DNA of 64,000 nt from SYOC01 sp964441775. GTDB taxonomy: Bacteria; Desulfobacterota; Binatia; Bin18. The first letter of the stretch is position 1. Each line of letters starts with the position of its first letter. The DNA is taken from the NCBI GenBank assembly GCA_964441775.1, contig CAYTVL010000030.1, positions 11,068 to 75,067 of the forward strand. The letters run 5' to 3'. Below are positions 35,014-43,250 of this stretch, one piece after another. Below the pieces are notes generated by a model, which had not been told where the DNA came from, made no database searches, and worked only from the letters and a program-made list of their open reading frames with translations. Both the position numbers and the translations under genes were made by a program.

Positions 35014-36687
35014 CTAAAAGAACCGCAAGGAAATCGGCATGATCAGCCAAAATCGCTCGCGGGTCCACCACAAAGCAGCCTGCGTTTGCGCCCGTGGAAA
35101 CAGTCGTAGACGCGACGGCAACCGCCACCAAGACGGCGGCTTGGGGAAACGCTCAACCGCCACCAGCGCATCCACCATCACGCCAGCTCGTTTCTTTGCT
35201 TCAGCCAGGGAGGCTTCTAGTCCTCCTAGTTCATCCACTAATCCACGTGACCAGGCTTGCCGGCCACTCCAGACGCGGCCTTGTGCACTCAATTCAGCGG
35301 CTTCAACCGTGAGTGACCGCCCGGAGGCGACTTTGTGAAGAAAATCCTGGTAGAAAGACTGAAGTTCAAAGTCGACGCGTTCCTGGTCGGCTGGCGCAAA
35401 TTCTTGATAATCAGAGAAAAGGGCAGCGCGTTTCCCGCGCGTGAGGATTTCCTTGCCGATGCCGAGCGTCGTATAGAGATCGCGCAGCACGGCTTTGCCC
35501 GCAATCACGCCGATCGAACCCGTGACCGTACCAGCCTCGGCAAACACCCGATCTCCCCCGAGCGCGAGATAATATCCGCCGGAGGCGGCGACATCGCCCA
35601 TCGAGATAATCACCGGTTTGCGCTCACGGGTCTGTTGCAATTCACGCCACATAAGATCGGACGCTAACCCCGAACCGCCTGGGCTCGACACGCGCACGAC
35701 CACAGCGGATACGGCTTCATCTTCTCGTACGTGTCGCAGGTCTCGAATAAAACTAGTTGAGCCCACGGCTTGCGACCCTTCCGGACCATCCAGCGTTTCG
35801 CCGCGTTTGATGGGACCATGGACGGTCATTAACGCGATGGTCTTGGGACGAGTGCGCAGCAACTGCTGGCGAAGAGCCGTGGCGCGACGATAACGATACG
35901 GCCCCGCTTCAATGAAGTGCAGGACCCCGAGTTGTGCTTCCAGGAAGCGCGGCACTTCATCCTCGTATGCGACATGATCGACCAAACCAGCAGCTTGCGC
36001 TTCATGGGGTAAAAATAACCCCTGGTCAATGAGCCGTCGTACTTCTTCTTTGTTCTTACGGCGGGTCTCAGCCACGCCGTCGACGATCTGGTCGTAGAGG
36101 TCATCGAGGAGGCTATCCATCATTTCACGGTAGGGGCCGGACATCGCTTCCCGGGTGAAAGGCTCACCCGCCGCTTTATACTGTCCCGCTTGACTCACCT
36201 GGGCGCGAATACCAAGCTTATCGAGCGCGCCCTTAAAGAACGTCGCTTCGGCGGCTAACCCGGTCACCGCCAGATGACTCGCCGGCGTCAAAATAATCGA
36301 ATTGGCCACGCTCGCCACGTAATATTCTCGAGTGCTCGCCTCGGGAAGAAAGAGACAAACGTGCTTTCCAGCTTGTCGTAACGCCGCCAGCGCACGGCGT
36401 AACTCCTGGAGTCGAGCCCATCCGGCGTCAAGATCAGTAAGAGTAATGACAACCGCGCGCAGATGCGCATCTTCCCGAGCCCAACGCAGTAGCGCCAAGA
36501 CCGATAAGAAATCTGGACTTGGCGTGCGCCAGAAAGACAAGAAAGAAGAGGTTGGCTCTTCGGGGAGAGCCCCACTCAATTCCAGGCGTAAGGCGTTGTA
36601 CGGAGGACGCCAGCCAAAGAGCTGTGCGAGGTGTTCCTTTCCCCACAGGAACGTACGAAAAACAGATCGGGAAATTTGGTATGACAC
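35014..36687 (-). CDS. sppA: Signal peptide peptidase SppA, double-length form
   Basis: Membrane-associated serine protease that degrades leftover signal peptides. The 557-residue product has two S49 domains: the first carries the catalytic Lys in SQAGQYKAAGEPFTREAMS, the second the catalytic Ser in MGDVAASGGYYLALGGDRVF. This matches the 67-kDa E. coli-type SppA rather than the short form. A weak hydrophobic N-terminal segment is present. The GTG start has no clear Shine-Dalgarno and is uncertain. It lies 130 bp after korA on the same strand direction and follows an unknown gene. Confidence 0.9.
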   Translation of the reverse strand: MSYQISRSVFRTFLWGKEHLAQLFGWRPPYNALRLELSGALPEEPTSSFLSFWRTPSPDFLSVLALLRWAREDAHLRAVVITLTDLDAGWARLQELRRALAALRQAGKHVCLFLPEASTREYYVASVANSIILTPASHLAVTGLAAEATFFKGALDKLGIRAQVSQAGQYKAAGEPFTREAMSGPYREMMDSLLDDLYDQIVDGVAETRRKNKEEVRRLIDQGLFLPHEAQAAGLVDHVAYEDEVPRFLEAQLGVLHFIEAGPYRYRRATALRQQLLRTRPKTIALMTVHGPIKRGETLDGPEGSQAVGSTSFIRDLRHVREDEAVSAVVVRVSSPGGSGLASDLMWRELQQTRERKPVIISMGDVAASGGYYLALGGDRVFAEAGTVTGSIGVIAGKAVLRDLYTTLGIGKEILTRGKRAALFSDYQEFAPADQERVDFELQSFYQDFLHKVASGRSLTVEAAELSAQGRVWSGRQAWSRGLVDELGGLEASLAEAKKRAGVMVDALVAVERFPKPPSWWRLPSRLRLFPRAQTQAALWWTRERFWLIMPISLRFF

Positions 36688-36706
36688 AAAAAAGTAGTAA
36701 AAATTG

Positions 36707-37150
36707 TTAAGAATCGGTATTTATTGGAAGCCTCAATATCTCGGCGGCTCCCACGCTACGAGACGTCGCAAGCATCGGTGAAACGCCGGCCCCGCTTACA
36801 ATATTCGTGCGGCGCGCTAACTGTCGCTCTTTCCAACTGATCAATCCACGGCGAAGAAAATCCGGCTCCAGGTCAAGAGCTTGGCAAACATTCGAGAAAG
36901 AGAACGGCCAACTATCATCGTCAGAAAGAAACCAGTTTTCCGCTTCCTGGCGCAGGGTGCGGCTGCGGTTATCTTTGGCCCAGAGGTGTTTCTGAAAGCA
37001 GTCAATCGCATCTTCAAGAATCGCCGCCATCAGGCGTCGCTCCCCACAGGCTTGCGAGCGCTGCTTCAGAGCGGTAAAGAATTGCGCCGGCAGCAGAGAA
37101 TCAGGTTGAAATAACGACACTCCAGCATCGGCCACTGAGCTCACTTTCAT
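36707..37150 (-). CDS. Conserved small protein of unknown function
   Basis: A 147-residue soluble protein. The segments ERRLMAAILEDAIDCFQKHL, then NWFLSDDDSWPFSFSNVCQA and LDLEPDFLRRGLISWKERQ look like a family of small proteins I have seen in deltaproteobacterial genomes, where no function is assigned. The C-terminal 35 residues are low in conservation features. GGTGAGG precedes the ATG. Neighbours are sppA (20 bp downstream) and the isc genes upstream; no functional link is visible. Confidence 0.65.
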   Translation of the reverse strand: MKVSSVADAGVSLFQPDSLLPAQFFTALKQRSQACGERRLMAAILEDAIDCFQKHLWAKDNRSRTLRQEAENWFLSDDDSWPFSFSNVCQALDLEPDFLRRGLISWKERQLARRTNIVSGAGVSPMLATSRSVGAAEILRLPINTDS

Positions 37151-37257
37151 GGAAAAACCTCACCCTTTCTTGGTTAAGCACGCGCTCTTAACCACAAACC
37201 ACATCCACACGCGCCGCGCGTCGCGCTCAGCCACCCCGCAAAAGGGCGCCATTCGTT

Positions 37258-37461
37258 CTACTCTTTGTATAATTCGAGCCATGCCATCTGAATGGATTCG
37301 AGTTTTCCTTCGCTTGAAGCCTTGGGATCATCGGAAAAATCGGCAAGGGCGATGATCCAACGATGAAGGTCCGTAAAACGCACTTCGAGAGGGTCGGTAT
37401 CAGGGTGGGACTTCAGCAGTTGCTCCGCAATATCTTCAGCATCCTCCCAGTGCAGCTTCAT
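37258..37461 (-). CDS. iscX: Fe-S cluster assembly protein IscX
   Basis: Small acidic protein that binds IscS and iron and modulates cluster assembly. The 67-residue product starts MKLHWEDAEDIAEQLL and ends MAWLELYKE, with HPDTDPLEVRFTDLHRWI in the middle, a clear IscX pattern of normal length. GGAGGTGGGC precedes the ATG; the 13-codon upstream extension is unsupported. It is last in iscS-iscA-hscB-hscA-iscX. Confidence 0.93.
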   Translation of the reverse strand: MKLHWEDAEDIAEQLLKSHPDTDPLEVRFTDLHRWIIALADFSDDPKASSEGKLESIQMAWLELYKE

Positions 37462-37505
37462 GCCCACCTCCATTGATGATTGAGCGCCATCATAGCACAT
37501 CTCGC

Positions 37506-39335
37506 CTAGATTTCCGCAAGACGTTTTTGACCAAGCGCTTCTTGAATCGATGCATCCATGATGCGCTGTGCAAAGGGCGTTGTGGTTTCGCTCAGTTTTT
37601 CCGTTATATCGCGAATAAGATTATAATCCTCTCCTTCACAGGCCTTTTGCAAGTCCAGTAGGACAGTAAGAATACGGTCGCGCTCGCCCTCAAGGAGAAA
37701 CGAGGCATGTTGTTCGAGAGCCTTCTCGCTGGCGTGCATCACCGTGTTCGCTTCGGTGCGGGCTTCAATCAATAACCGCTTCGTCACATCATCTTCAGCA
37801 AAGTCGATCGACTCTTCCAGCAAACGTTCAATCTCTTCATCGGTCAAGCCGTAGGAAGGTTTCACTTCCACCGAGCGCTCGCGGCCCGTGCGAATATCCG
37901 TCGCCGTCACATTCAAGATGCCATTTGCATCAATCATGAAGGTCACTTCGACTCGGGGCACGCCAGCGGGCTGGGGCTCGATGGGAATCTTGAAACGAGC
38001 CAAGCTCCGGCAATCTTGCGCGAGTTCGCGCTCACCTTGCAAAATGTGAATGTCCACCGCCGTCTGGTTGTCCACCGCCGTCGTGTACATCTCCTTCACG
38101 CTGGTGGGGATCGTCGTATTACGATCGATCAAGCGGCTCATGACTCCACCCATCGTTTCGATGCCGAGAGAAAGTGGGACAACATCCAGTAACAACATGT
38201 CCCGCCGACGACCGGATAACGTATCCGCCTGCACGGCAGCGCCGAGCGCAACGACTTCGTCTGGATTCAAATCGGTGAGCGGGGTGCGTCCGAAAAATTC
38301 TCCGACTCGTTGACGCACGAGCGGCATGCGCGTGGAGCCGCCAACCATGACCACCGCCTCAATATCCCCAGGCGTTACATTGGCGTCCTTCAGCGCTTGC
38401 CGACATGGACCCAAAGTGCGCGCAACAATATCTTCGACCGCCGCGTCCAGGTCCTGGCGAGAAAGAGAGCAGGCGACATGCACATCGTGCTCAGGCGCCT
38501 CCAAGATCAAGCGCGTTTCCTCAACAGTTGATAACGCCTTCTTTGCTTCTTCAGCAACCTGGAGCGCATTGCGGAGCACGTGCGGATCGTGCTGGACTTC
38601 TGAAGGAAGCGTAGGGAAGAGAAAACGTTCAGCCATGCGTAGATCGATATCATCACCGCCAAGGCGCGTGTCGCCGTTGGTGGCGAGTACTTCAAAGATC
38701 CCGGTATGAAGACGAAGGATGGAAATATCAAAAGTCCCACCACCCAAGTCGTAGACCGCAATGAGTCCTTCTTCTTTCTTGTCCAGCCCATAGGCAAGAG
38801 AAGCGGCAGTGGGTTCGTTCAACAACCGCACCACTTCGAGCCCCGCGAGTCTGCCAGCGTCTTTCGTGGCTTGTCTTTGGGAATCGTTGAAATACGCCGG
38901 GACTGTGATGACCGCCTTGCGAATAGGTTCTTGGAAATGAACTTCCGCGCGTTCTTTGAGGCTGCGGAGAATCAGGGCCGACACTTCAGGCGGCGTGACG
39001 AGTTTCCCGAAAAGATCAAAGCGGACGATTTCTTGCCTTTGGTTTTTGTCAGACGCAGCCGCAAAACGGTAGCGACGACGATCGTCATCGTTCACATGTT
39101 CCATGCCTAGTCCCATGAAACGCTTCACCGACTGAATCGTCGTCAAAGGATGCTTCAGCGCCCGTTCTTTCGCTTGACGACCGACAAGGACACCCCCATC
39201 TTCAAGAAACGCGACCACGGATGGCAGCAACGGATCTCTAGTCTGCGGGTCAGGGATGACCCGAGGCGCATCATTGTCAATAAAAGCAACCAGACTGTTG
39301 GTCGTGCCGAGATCAATGCCGACTATGCGTTCCAC
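37506..39335 (-). CDS. hscA: Fe-S assembly chaperone HscA (Hsp70 family)
   Basis: Specialised Hsp70 that, with HscB, releases clusters from the IscU scaffold. The 609-residue product has VGIDLGTTNSLVA, AVITVPAYFNDSQRQATKDA, NEPTAASLAYGL, YDLGGGTFDISIL and VMVGGSTRMPLVRQRV, all in the ATPase domain, followed by a substrate domain with TMGGVMSRLIDRNTTIP. It is shorter than DnaK and lacks the EEVD-like tail, and it is adjacent to hscB, so HscA is preferred over DnaK. GTG start, overlapping the hscB end by 13 bp. Its usual client IscU is not encoded here. Confidence 0.94.
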   Translation of the reverse strand: MERIVGIDLGTTNSLVAFIDNDAPRVIPDPQTRDPLLPSVVAFLEDGGVLVGRQAKERALKHPLTTIQSVKRFMGLGMEHVNDDDRRRYRFAAASDKNQRQEIVRFDLFGKLVTPPEVSALILRSLKERAEVHFQEPIRKAVITVPAYFNDSQRQATKDAGRLAGLEVVRLLNEPTAASLAYGLDKKEEGLIAVYDLGGGTFDISILRLHTGIFEVLATNGDTRLGGDDIDLRMAERFLFPTLPSEVQHDPHVLRNALQVAEEAKKALSTVEETRLILEAPEHDVHVACSLSRQDLDAAVEDIVARTLGPCRQALKDANVTPGDIEAVVMVGGSTRMPLVRQRVGEFFGRTPLTDLNPDEVVALGAAVQADTLSGRRRDMLLLDVVPLSLGIETMGGVMSRLIDRNTTIPTSVKEMYTTAVDNQTAVDIHILQGERELAQDCRSLARFKIPIEPQPAGVPRVEVTFMIDANGILNVTATDIRTGRERSVEVKPSYGLTDEEIERLLEESIDFAEDDVTKRLLIEARTEANTVMHASEKALEQHASFLLEGERDRILTVLLDLQKACEGEDYNLIRDITEKLSETTTPFAQRIMDASIQEALGQKRLAEI

Positions 39336-39982
39336 GAGGCTTCACTTCCTTTTTCGACATCACGCAAGAGCGTGCGCAGGTAGGCAATTTCCGCAAGCAG
39401 ATTTTTGAGGGAACGTAGCAGTTCCGCTTGCGCGCCTCCGTCACGCCATTGAGCGAAATTTGCTTCAAGCGCGCCGAGCAACTGAGCGATCTGCGCATTG
39501 AGATCATCGCGAATCGTTGAGAGTTCCGCTTGGGCCTCGTTCGTTTTCCCTTTCACGTCGGCTTCCCGAAGCTCGGCCAGTTTTTCTTGGACTTCAAACA
39601 CCAGCGTCGCCAACTGCGGCGGCACTTTGTTGTTGTCTTTCCCGAGCGGCTCGCCGTGTAATTCCAACCAGTATTGTCCACGTTGCACGGGATCACGCAG
39701 GGTCCGATAAGCGCGGGTCAGGAGCGCCGTGTTCTTCAGGCTCGCTTCTTTTTCGTGTGAAGTTCCAGTCTGGTAAAGGTCGGGATGCAAACGGCGGCTG
39801 AGATCGTAGTAACGCCGTGTGAGTTCAGTCTCCTCAAGCCTTGGGGTGTGGGAAAAATCGAAGACAGTAAAATAATCCGTCTGCGGCGGCAGCACTTGTA
39901 TTGCTTCACACGCTGGACAGAAGAGAGAGACTTCGTGCTGGCTTCCGCAGCGCCAGCACCGCACTTCTTGGACAGTATCCAT
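39323..39982 (-). CDS. hscB: Fe-S assembly co-chaperone HscB with N-terminal Cys4 domain
   Basis: J-protein that delivers the scaffold to HscA. The 219-residue product has the J domain with YDLSRRLHPDLY (HPD at about 66-68) and a C-terminal helical HSCB domain (VFEVQEKLAELREAD). Before it sits an N-terminal four-cysteine motif: C9, C12, C22 and C25 in the pattern CWxCG...FCPxC, then a segment leading to DYFTVFDF. E. coli HscB lacks this; human HSC20 has a very similar tetracysteine domain. Start at MDTVQEV gives the normal Cys4 spacing; the frame stays open 16 codons upstream into iscA. Confidence 0.92.
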   Translation of the reverse strand: MDTVQEVRCWRCGSQHEVSLFCPACEAIQVLPPQTDYFTVFDFSHTPRLEETELTRRYYDLSRRLHPDLYQTGTSHEKEASLKNTALLTRAYRTLRDPVQRGQYWLELHGEPLGKDNNKVPPQLATLVFEVQEKLAELREADVKGKTNEAQAELSTIRDDLNAQIAQLLGALEANFAQWRDGGAQAELLRSLKNLLAEIAYLRTLLRDVEKGSEASWNA

Positions 39983-39999
39983 GCAGAACACAGGCGAGC

Positions 40000-40332
40000 T
40001 TAGACCGAAAACGAACTTCCGCACCCGCACGAACGCTTCACATTAGGGTTTTGCAGTTTAAAGCCGGAATCCATCAGCGAATCGACGTAGTCAAGTTCTG
40101 TCCCACGCAAATAGAGAAAACTTTTGCGATCAACGATGACCTTCGCCTCCTCGCGCTCGAAAACGCGGTCGCCATCACGAGGAATGTCGAGGTCCATCTT
40201 GTAGGAGAGCCCGGAACAACCGCCACCGACCACCTTGACGCGGAGCCCATGTCCGTCTTTCTGCTGCTGCTCGATCAGGCTCTGAATTTTCTTCACGGCA
40301 TTTTCACTAATCTCAATTGTCTGCTGGGCCAT
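40000..40332 (-). CDS. iscA: A-type Fe-S carrier protein IscA
   Basis: A 110-residue A-type carrier that passes iron-sulfur clusters to target apoproteins. The three conserved cysteines are present: C39 in VGGGCSGLSY and C102 and C104 in RSCGCGSSF at the C-terminus. Sequence EISENAVKKIQSLIE and ELDYVDSLMDSGFKLQNPN are standard. It lies 66 bp after iscS, where iscU is normally found between the two, and 17 bp before hscB. Confidence 0.95.
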   Translation of the reverse strand: MAQQTIEISENAVKKIQSLIEQQQKDGHGLRVKVVGGGCSGLSYKMDLDIPRDGDRVFEREEAKVIVDRKSFLYLRGTELDYVDSLMDSGFKLQNPNVKRSCGCGSSFSV

Positions 40333-40398
40333 TCGTTGATCCTTTTACAAATTCACCGTGCGGTTCTTCCGTCCCATTTTTGCCTTTTGATTTTTCCG

Positions 40399-41619
40399 TT
40401 ACGCATGTTTCCACTGGACGGACTTGAGGTCGATCCCCTCTTTGGCCATTTCGTACAATGGTGACAATTCCCGCAGCCGCGTGGTCACTTCCACGACTCG
40501 TTTCGTCACATAGTCCACATCCGCCTCTGTGTTGAACCGTCCCAGCCCAAAGCGGATTGAGGTGTGCGCCAACTCTTCACCAACGCCGAGGGCTTTCAAC
40601 ACATACGAAGGTTCAAGGGTGGCGGAGGTGCAGGCCGATCCCGATGAGAGCGCAATTTCTTTGTTCAACCCCATCAGGAAGGATTCACCTTCTACATACG
40701 AGAAGCTCACGTTCAAGTTTCCGGGCAAGCGTTGCGTGGGGTGTCCATTCAAATACACGTCTTCCAATTCCTTGGTCAAGCCTTCATACAGCCGAGTACG
40801 TAACGCAATCAGACGGGCCGCTTCCGTTTCCATCTCTTGTCCGCACAGCTCACACGCCTTACTGAATCCAACAATGCCTGGCACGTTGAGGGTGCCCGAG
40901 CGCATTCCTCTTTCATGGCCGCCACCATCCATCTGCGGCGTTAGTCGCACTCGCGGACCTTTGGCGCGCACGTACAAAGCGCCACACCCTTTAGGTCCAT
41001 AAATTTTATGGCCGGTCATAGAAAGGAGATCGATACCGTCCATGTCGACATTGACCGGCACCTTCCCGACGCCTTGCGTGGCGTCACTATGAAACAGGAT
41101 GCCTTTCTCCTTGGCGATCTTGCCAATTTCCCGGATTGGATGAATCGTGCCAATCTCATTATTGGCGTACATGATCGAGATCAGGACCGTCTTGTCGGTG
41201 ATGGCGTTCCGGACATCGTCGGGGCTCACCATACCGTATTTATCTACCGGCAGGTACGTTGTTGTTGCTTTACCGGCGCGTTCCAAGGCTTTGCAGGTAT
41301 CGAGCACAGCCTTATGTTCAGTCACACAGGTGATGACGTGATTACCCTTCTCTTTGTAAAACTCCACCACGCCTTTGATAGCCAAGTTATCGGATTCCGT
41401 CGCGCCGCTAGTGAAAATGATCTCCTTGCCTTTCGCCCCAATCAGCTTAGCGATCTGCTCGCGCGCAGCATCCACTGCTTCCTCAGCTTCCCAGCCAAAA
41501 GGATGATTGCGGCTCGCCGCATTGCCGAACTTTTCAGTGAAATACGGAAGCATCGCTTCCAAGACCCGTGGATCTAGTGGCGTTGTCGCGTGGTTATCCA
41601 TGTAAATTGGCCGCTGCAT
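40399..41619 (-). CDS. iscS: Cysteine desulfurase IscS
   Basis: PLP enzyme that supplies sulfur for Fe-S cluster and tRNA thiolation. The 406-residue product starts PIYMDNHATTPLDPRV and has TSGATESDNLAIKGV, THKAVLDTC-like His region TEHKAVLDTCKAL, SMTGHKIYGPKGCG with the PLP Lys, and the sulfur-accepting Cys near residue 330 in SSGSACTSATLEPSYVLKAL. The C-terminal LYEMAKEGIDLKSVQWKH is the IscS-type tail. The ATG at 41619 is preferred over a GTG three codons upstream. It begins the isc gene set and has its own strong promoter. Confidence 0.96.
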   Translation of the reverse strand: MQRPIYMDNHATTPLDPRVLEAMLPYFTEKFGNAASRNHPFGWEAEEAVDAAREQIAKLIGAKGKEIIFTSGATESDNLAIKGVVEFYKEKGNHVITCVTEHKAVLDTCKALERAGKATTTYLPVDKYGMVSPDDVRNAITDKTVLISIMYANNEIGTIHPIREIGKIAKEKGILFHSDATQGVGKVPVNVDMDGIDLLSMTGHKIYGPKGCGALYVRAKGPRVRLTPQMDGGGHERGMRSGTLNVPGIVGFSKACELCGQEMETEAARLIALRTRLYEGLTKELEDVYLNGHPTQRLPGNLNVSFSYVEGESFLMGLNKEIALSSGSACTSATLEPSYVLKALGVGEELAHTSIRFGLGRFNTEADVDYVTKRVVEVTTRLRELSPLYEMAKEGIDLKSVQWKHA

Positions 41620-41628
41620 ATTTTGCAC

Positions 41629-41650
41629 CCCACAAAGTGGACTTTATGGG
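41629..41650. promoter_or_regulatory. 22-bp palindrome overlapping the predicted iscS transcription start
   Basis: CCCACAAAGT and ACTTTATGGG flank a GG centre and form an inverted repeat with one mismatch. It sits just downstream of the -10 box and 10 bp before the iscS ATG, a position suited to repression. IscR-type control is possible by context but no iscR gene is in the window and the sequence is not a clear IscR consensus. Confidence 0.5.
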
Positions 41651-41653
41651 TCT

Positions 41654-41682
41654 ACGATAAGGTGTTTGCCGCTGGCTGTCAA
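41654..41682 (-). promoter_or_regulatory. Sigma-70-type promoter of iscS
   Basis: Reverse strand TTGACA (41682-41677), 17-nt spacer, TATCGT (41659-41654): perfect -35, 4-of-6 -10 at ideal spacing. Predicted start near 41647, inside the palindrome at 41629-41650, about 28 bp before the iscS ATG. Confidence 0.75.
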
Positions 41683-41801
41683 CTTCACTTCCCCCCGCTC
41701 CGTTGCAGGTAGGAATTGCCTCCGTGCTTGTTCTTTCTTGACTTCCGCTAGTCTCGGCGCATAGAGTCTGAGTGTGCGGTAACCGAGAGGAGGGTGCAGG
41801 G

Positions 41802-43250
41802 ATGCACGAGAGACACGTTTTTCAGGATGATCTCGCCGCAGTTTCTATCGACATCCAGCTCGATCCTTCGGTATCTGAACGTGCGACGGATGTAGACAAA
41901 TGGCGTCCACAAATCGAAGCAGAGCAGGTAGATCTCCTCTGCGCCAAGACCCACACTGCACTGATTGCTTCCACTCTGAATGTCGGCCTCGTCACGCTTG
42001 TGCTCTGGAGTGTCATCGTTCACACAGTATTGCTGATCTGGGCAGCAGTGATGCTTGTGTGGTTTGCGTGTCGTTTGCTCTTTGTCCGGTGGTACCGCCA
42101 GACTGTCCTGACAGTGTCTCAAATACATACATGGCGCATACGGTTTATTCTCAGCGCAGGTATTAGCGGATGCGGCTGGGGAGCGGCCGCGGTGTTTCTC
42201 TTTCCTCACCACTCGCCGGTGCACCAGGTCTTCATCGCATTTGTCCTCGGTGGCATGGCGGTCGGCTCTGCAGCGACGCTCTCGCCAGTCTTGGAGGCGT
42301 ATTGGGCGTTTCTCTTTCCTGCGGCGATTCCGCTCACGCTCCAGATGTTTTTGCAAGGAGATACGATGGCGGCGGTAATGGCGCTGATGCTCGCTTCTTG
42401 CACGATCGTATTCATCCATGCAGCGCGTCAGCTACACGGTTCCATCACGGAGTCGATTCGTTTGCGCTTCGAGAACCTTGATCTGGTGCGCAACCTTTCC
42501 ACCGCGAAGGAGCAGACCGAAGCAATCAACCATGCTTTACAAAGTGAAATCCTCGAACGTAAGCGAGCTGAAGATCGCATCACCACCTCACTCCAAGAAA
42601 AGGAAGTGTTGCTCCAAGAAATCCATCATCGGGTCAAGAACAATTTGCAGATCATTTCTAGTCTACTGAATCTCCAATCGCGCTCGCTCGCGCATCCCGA
42701 AGTCTTGACGGCGTTCAAGGATAGCCAGAATCGCGTACGCTCCATGGCGCTCATCCATGAAAAATTGTATCAGTCACGAGATTTGGCGCGCATTGACTTC
42801 GCGGCGTACGTGCGCGAGTTGGCGGGGCAGCTGTTCCGCGCCTACCGTAGCGATGCGGTCGCCATCAATCTCAGAGTCAATGTCAGAGACGTGTTTTTGA
42901 GCATCGAAACTGCCGCGCCGTGCGGGCTGATCGTCAGCGAACTAGTGTCGAACGCGCTGAAATACGCGTTTCCCGATGGACGCAGCGGAGACATCGTCAT
43001 TGAGCTGTCTCCGGGGCCGCATGGCGACTACCTCTTGACGGTGCGTGATAACGGCGTCGGTCTTCCTCCTACTCTCGATTTGCCCACCGTCACTTCGCTT
43101 GGTTTGCGCATCGTGAACATCTTGACGAGCCAACTCGGAGGAACATTGACCGTCAATCACGCTGGCGGCGCGGCGTTCACCATCGAGTTGCCGTTGATGG
43201 AGAAAGACGAAGAAGCGAAATATGAAGGACGTGCGGATCTTAATTGTTGA
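41802..43250 (+). CDS. Membrane sensor histidine kinase (HisKA_2 type)
   Basis: A 482-residue kinase. N-terminal about 50-210 contains roughly six hydrophobic segments (LIASTLNVGLVTLVLWSVIV and following), a short coiled linker, then the HisKA_2 motif LLQEIHHRVKNNLQIISSLL with phospho-His at about residue 280, and a HATPase with LIVSELVSNALKYAF, TVRDNGVGLP and SLGLRIVNILTSQLGG. No extracellular ligand domain is visible, so the signal is sensed in or near the membrane. The start MHERHV has GGAGGGTGCAGGG upstream. The end overlaps the next gene by 29 bp, a REC-kinase hybrid, so the two act as a pair. Confidence 0.9.
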   Translation: MHERHVFQDDLAAVSIDIQLDPSVSERATDVDKWRPQIEAEQVDLLCAKTHTALIASTLNVGLVTLVLWSVIVHTVLLIWAAVMLVWFACRLLFVRWYRQTVLTVSQIHTWRIRFILSAGISGCGWGAAAVFLFPHHSPVHQVFIAFVLGGMAVGSAATLSPVLEAYWAFLFPAAIPLTLQMFLQGDTMAAVMALMLASCTIVFIHAARQLHGSITESIRLRFENLDLVRNLSTAKEQTEAINHALQSEILERKRAEDRITTSLQEKEVLLQEIHHRVKNNLQIISSLLNLQSRSLAHPEVLTAFKDSQNRVRSMALIHEKLYQSRDLARIDFAAYVRELAGQLFRAYRSDAVAINLRVNVRDVFLSIETAAPCGLIVSELVSNALKYAFPDGRSGDIVIELSPGPHGDYLLTVRDNGVGLPPTLDLPTVTSLGLRIVNILTSQLGGTLTVNHAGGAAFTIELPLMEKDEEAKYEGRADLNC

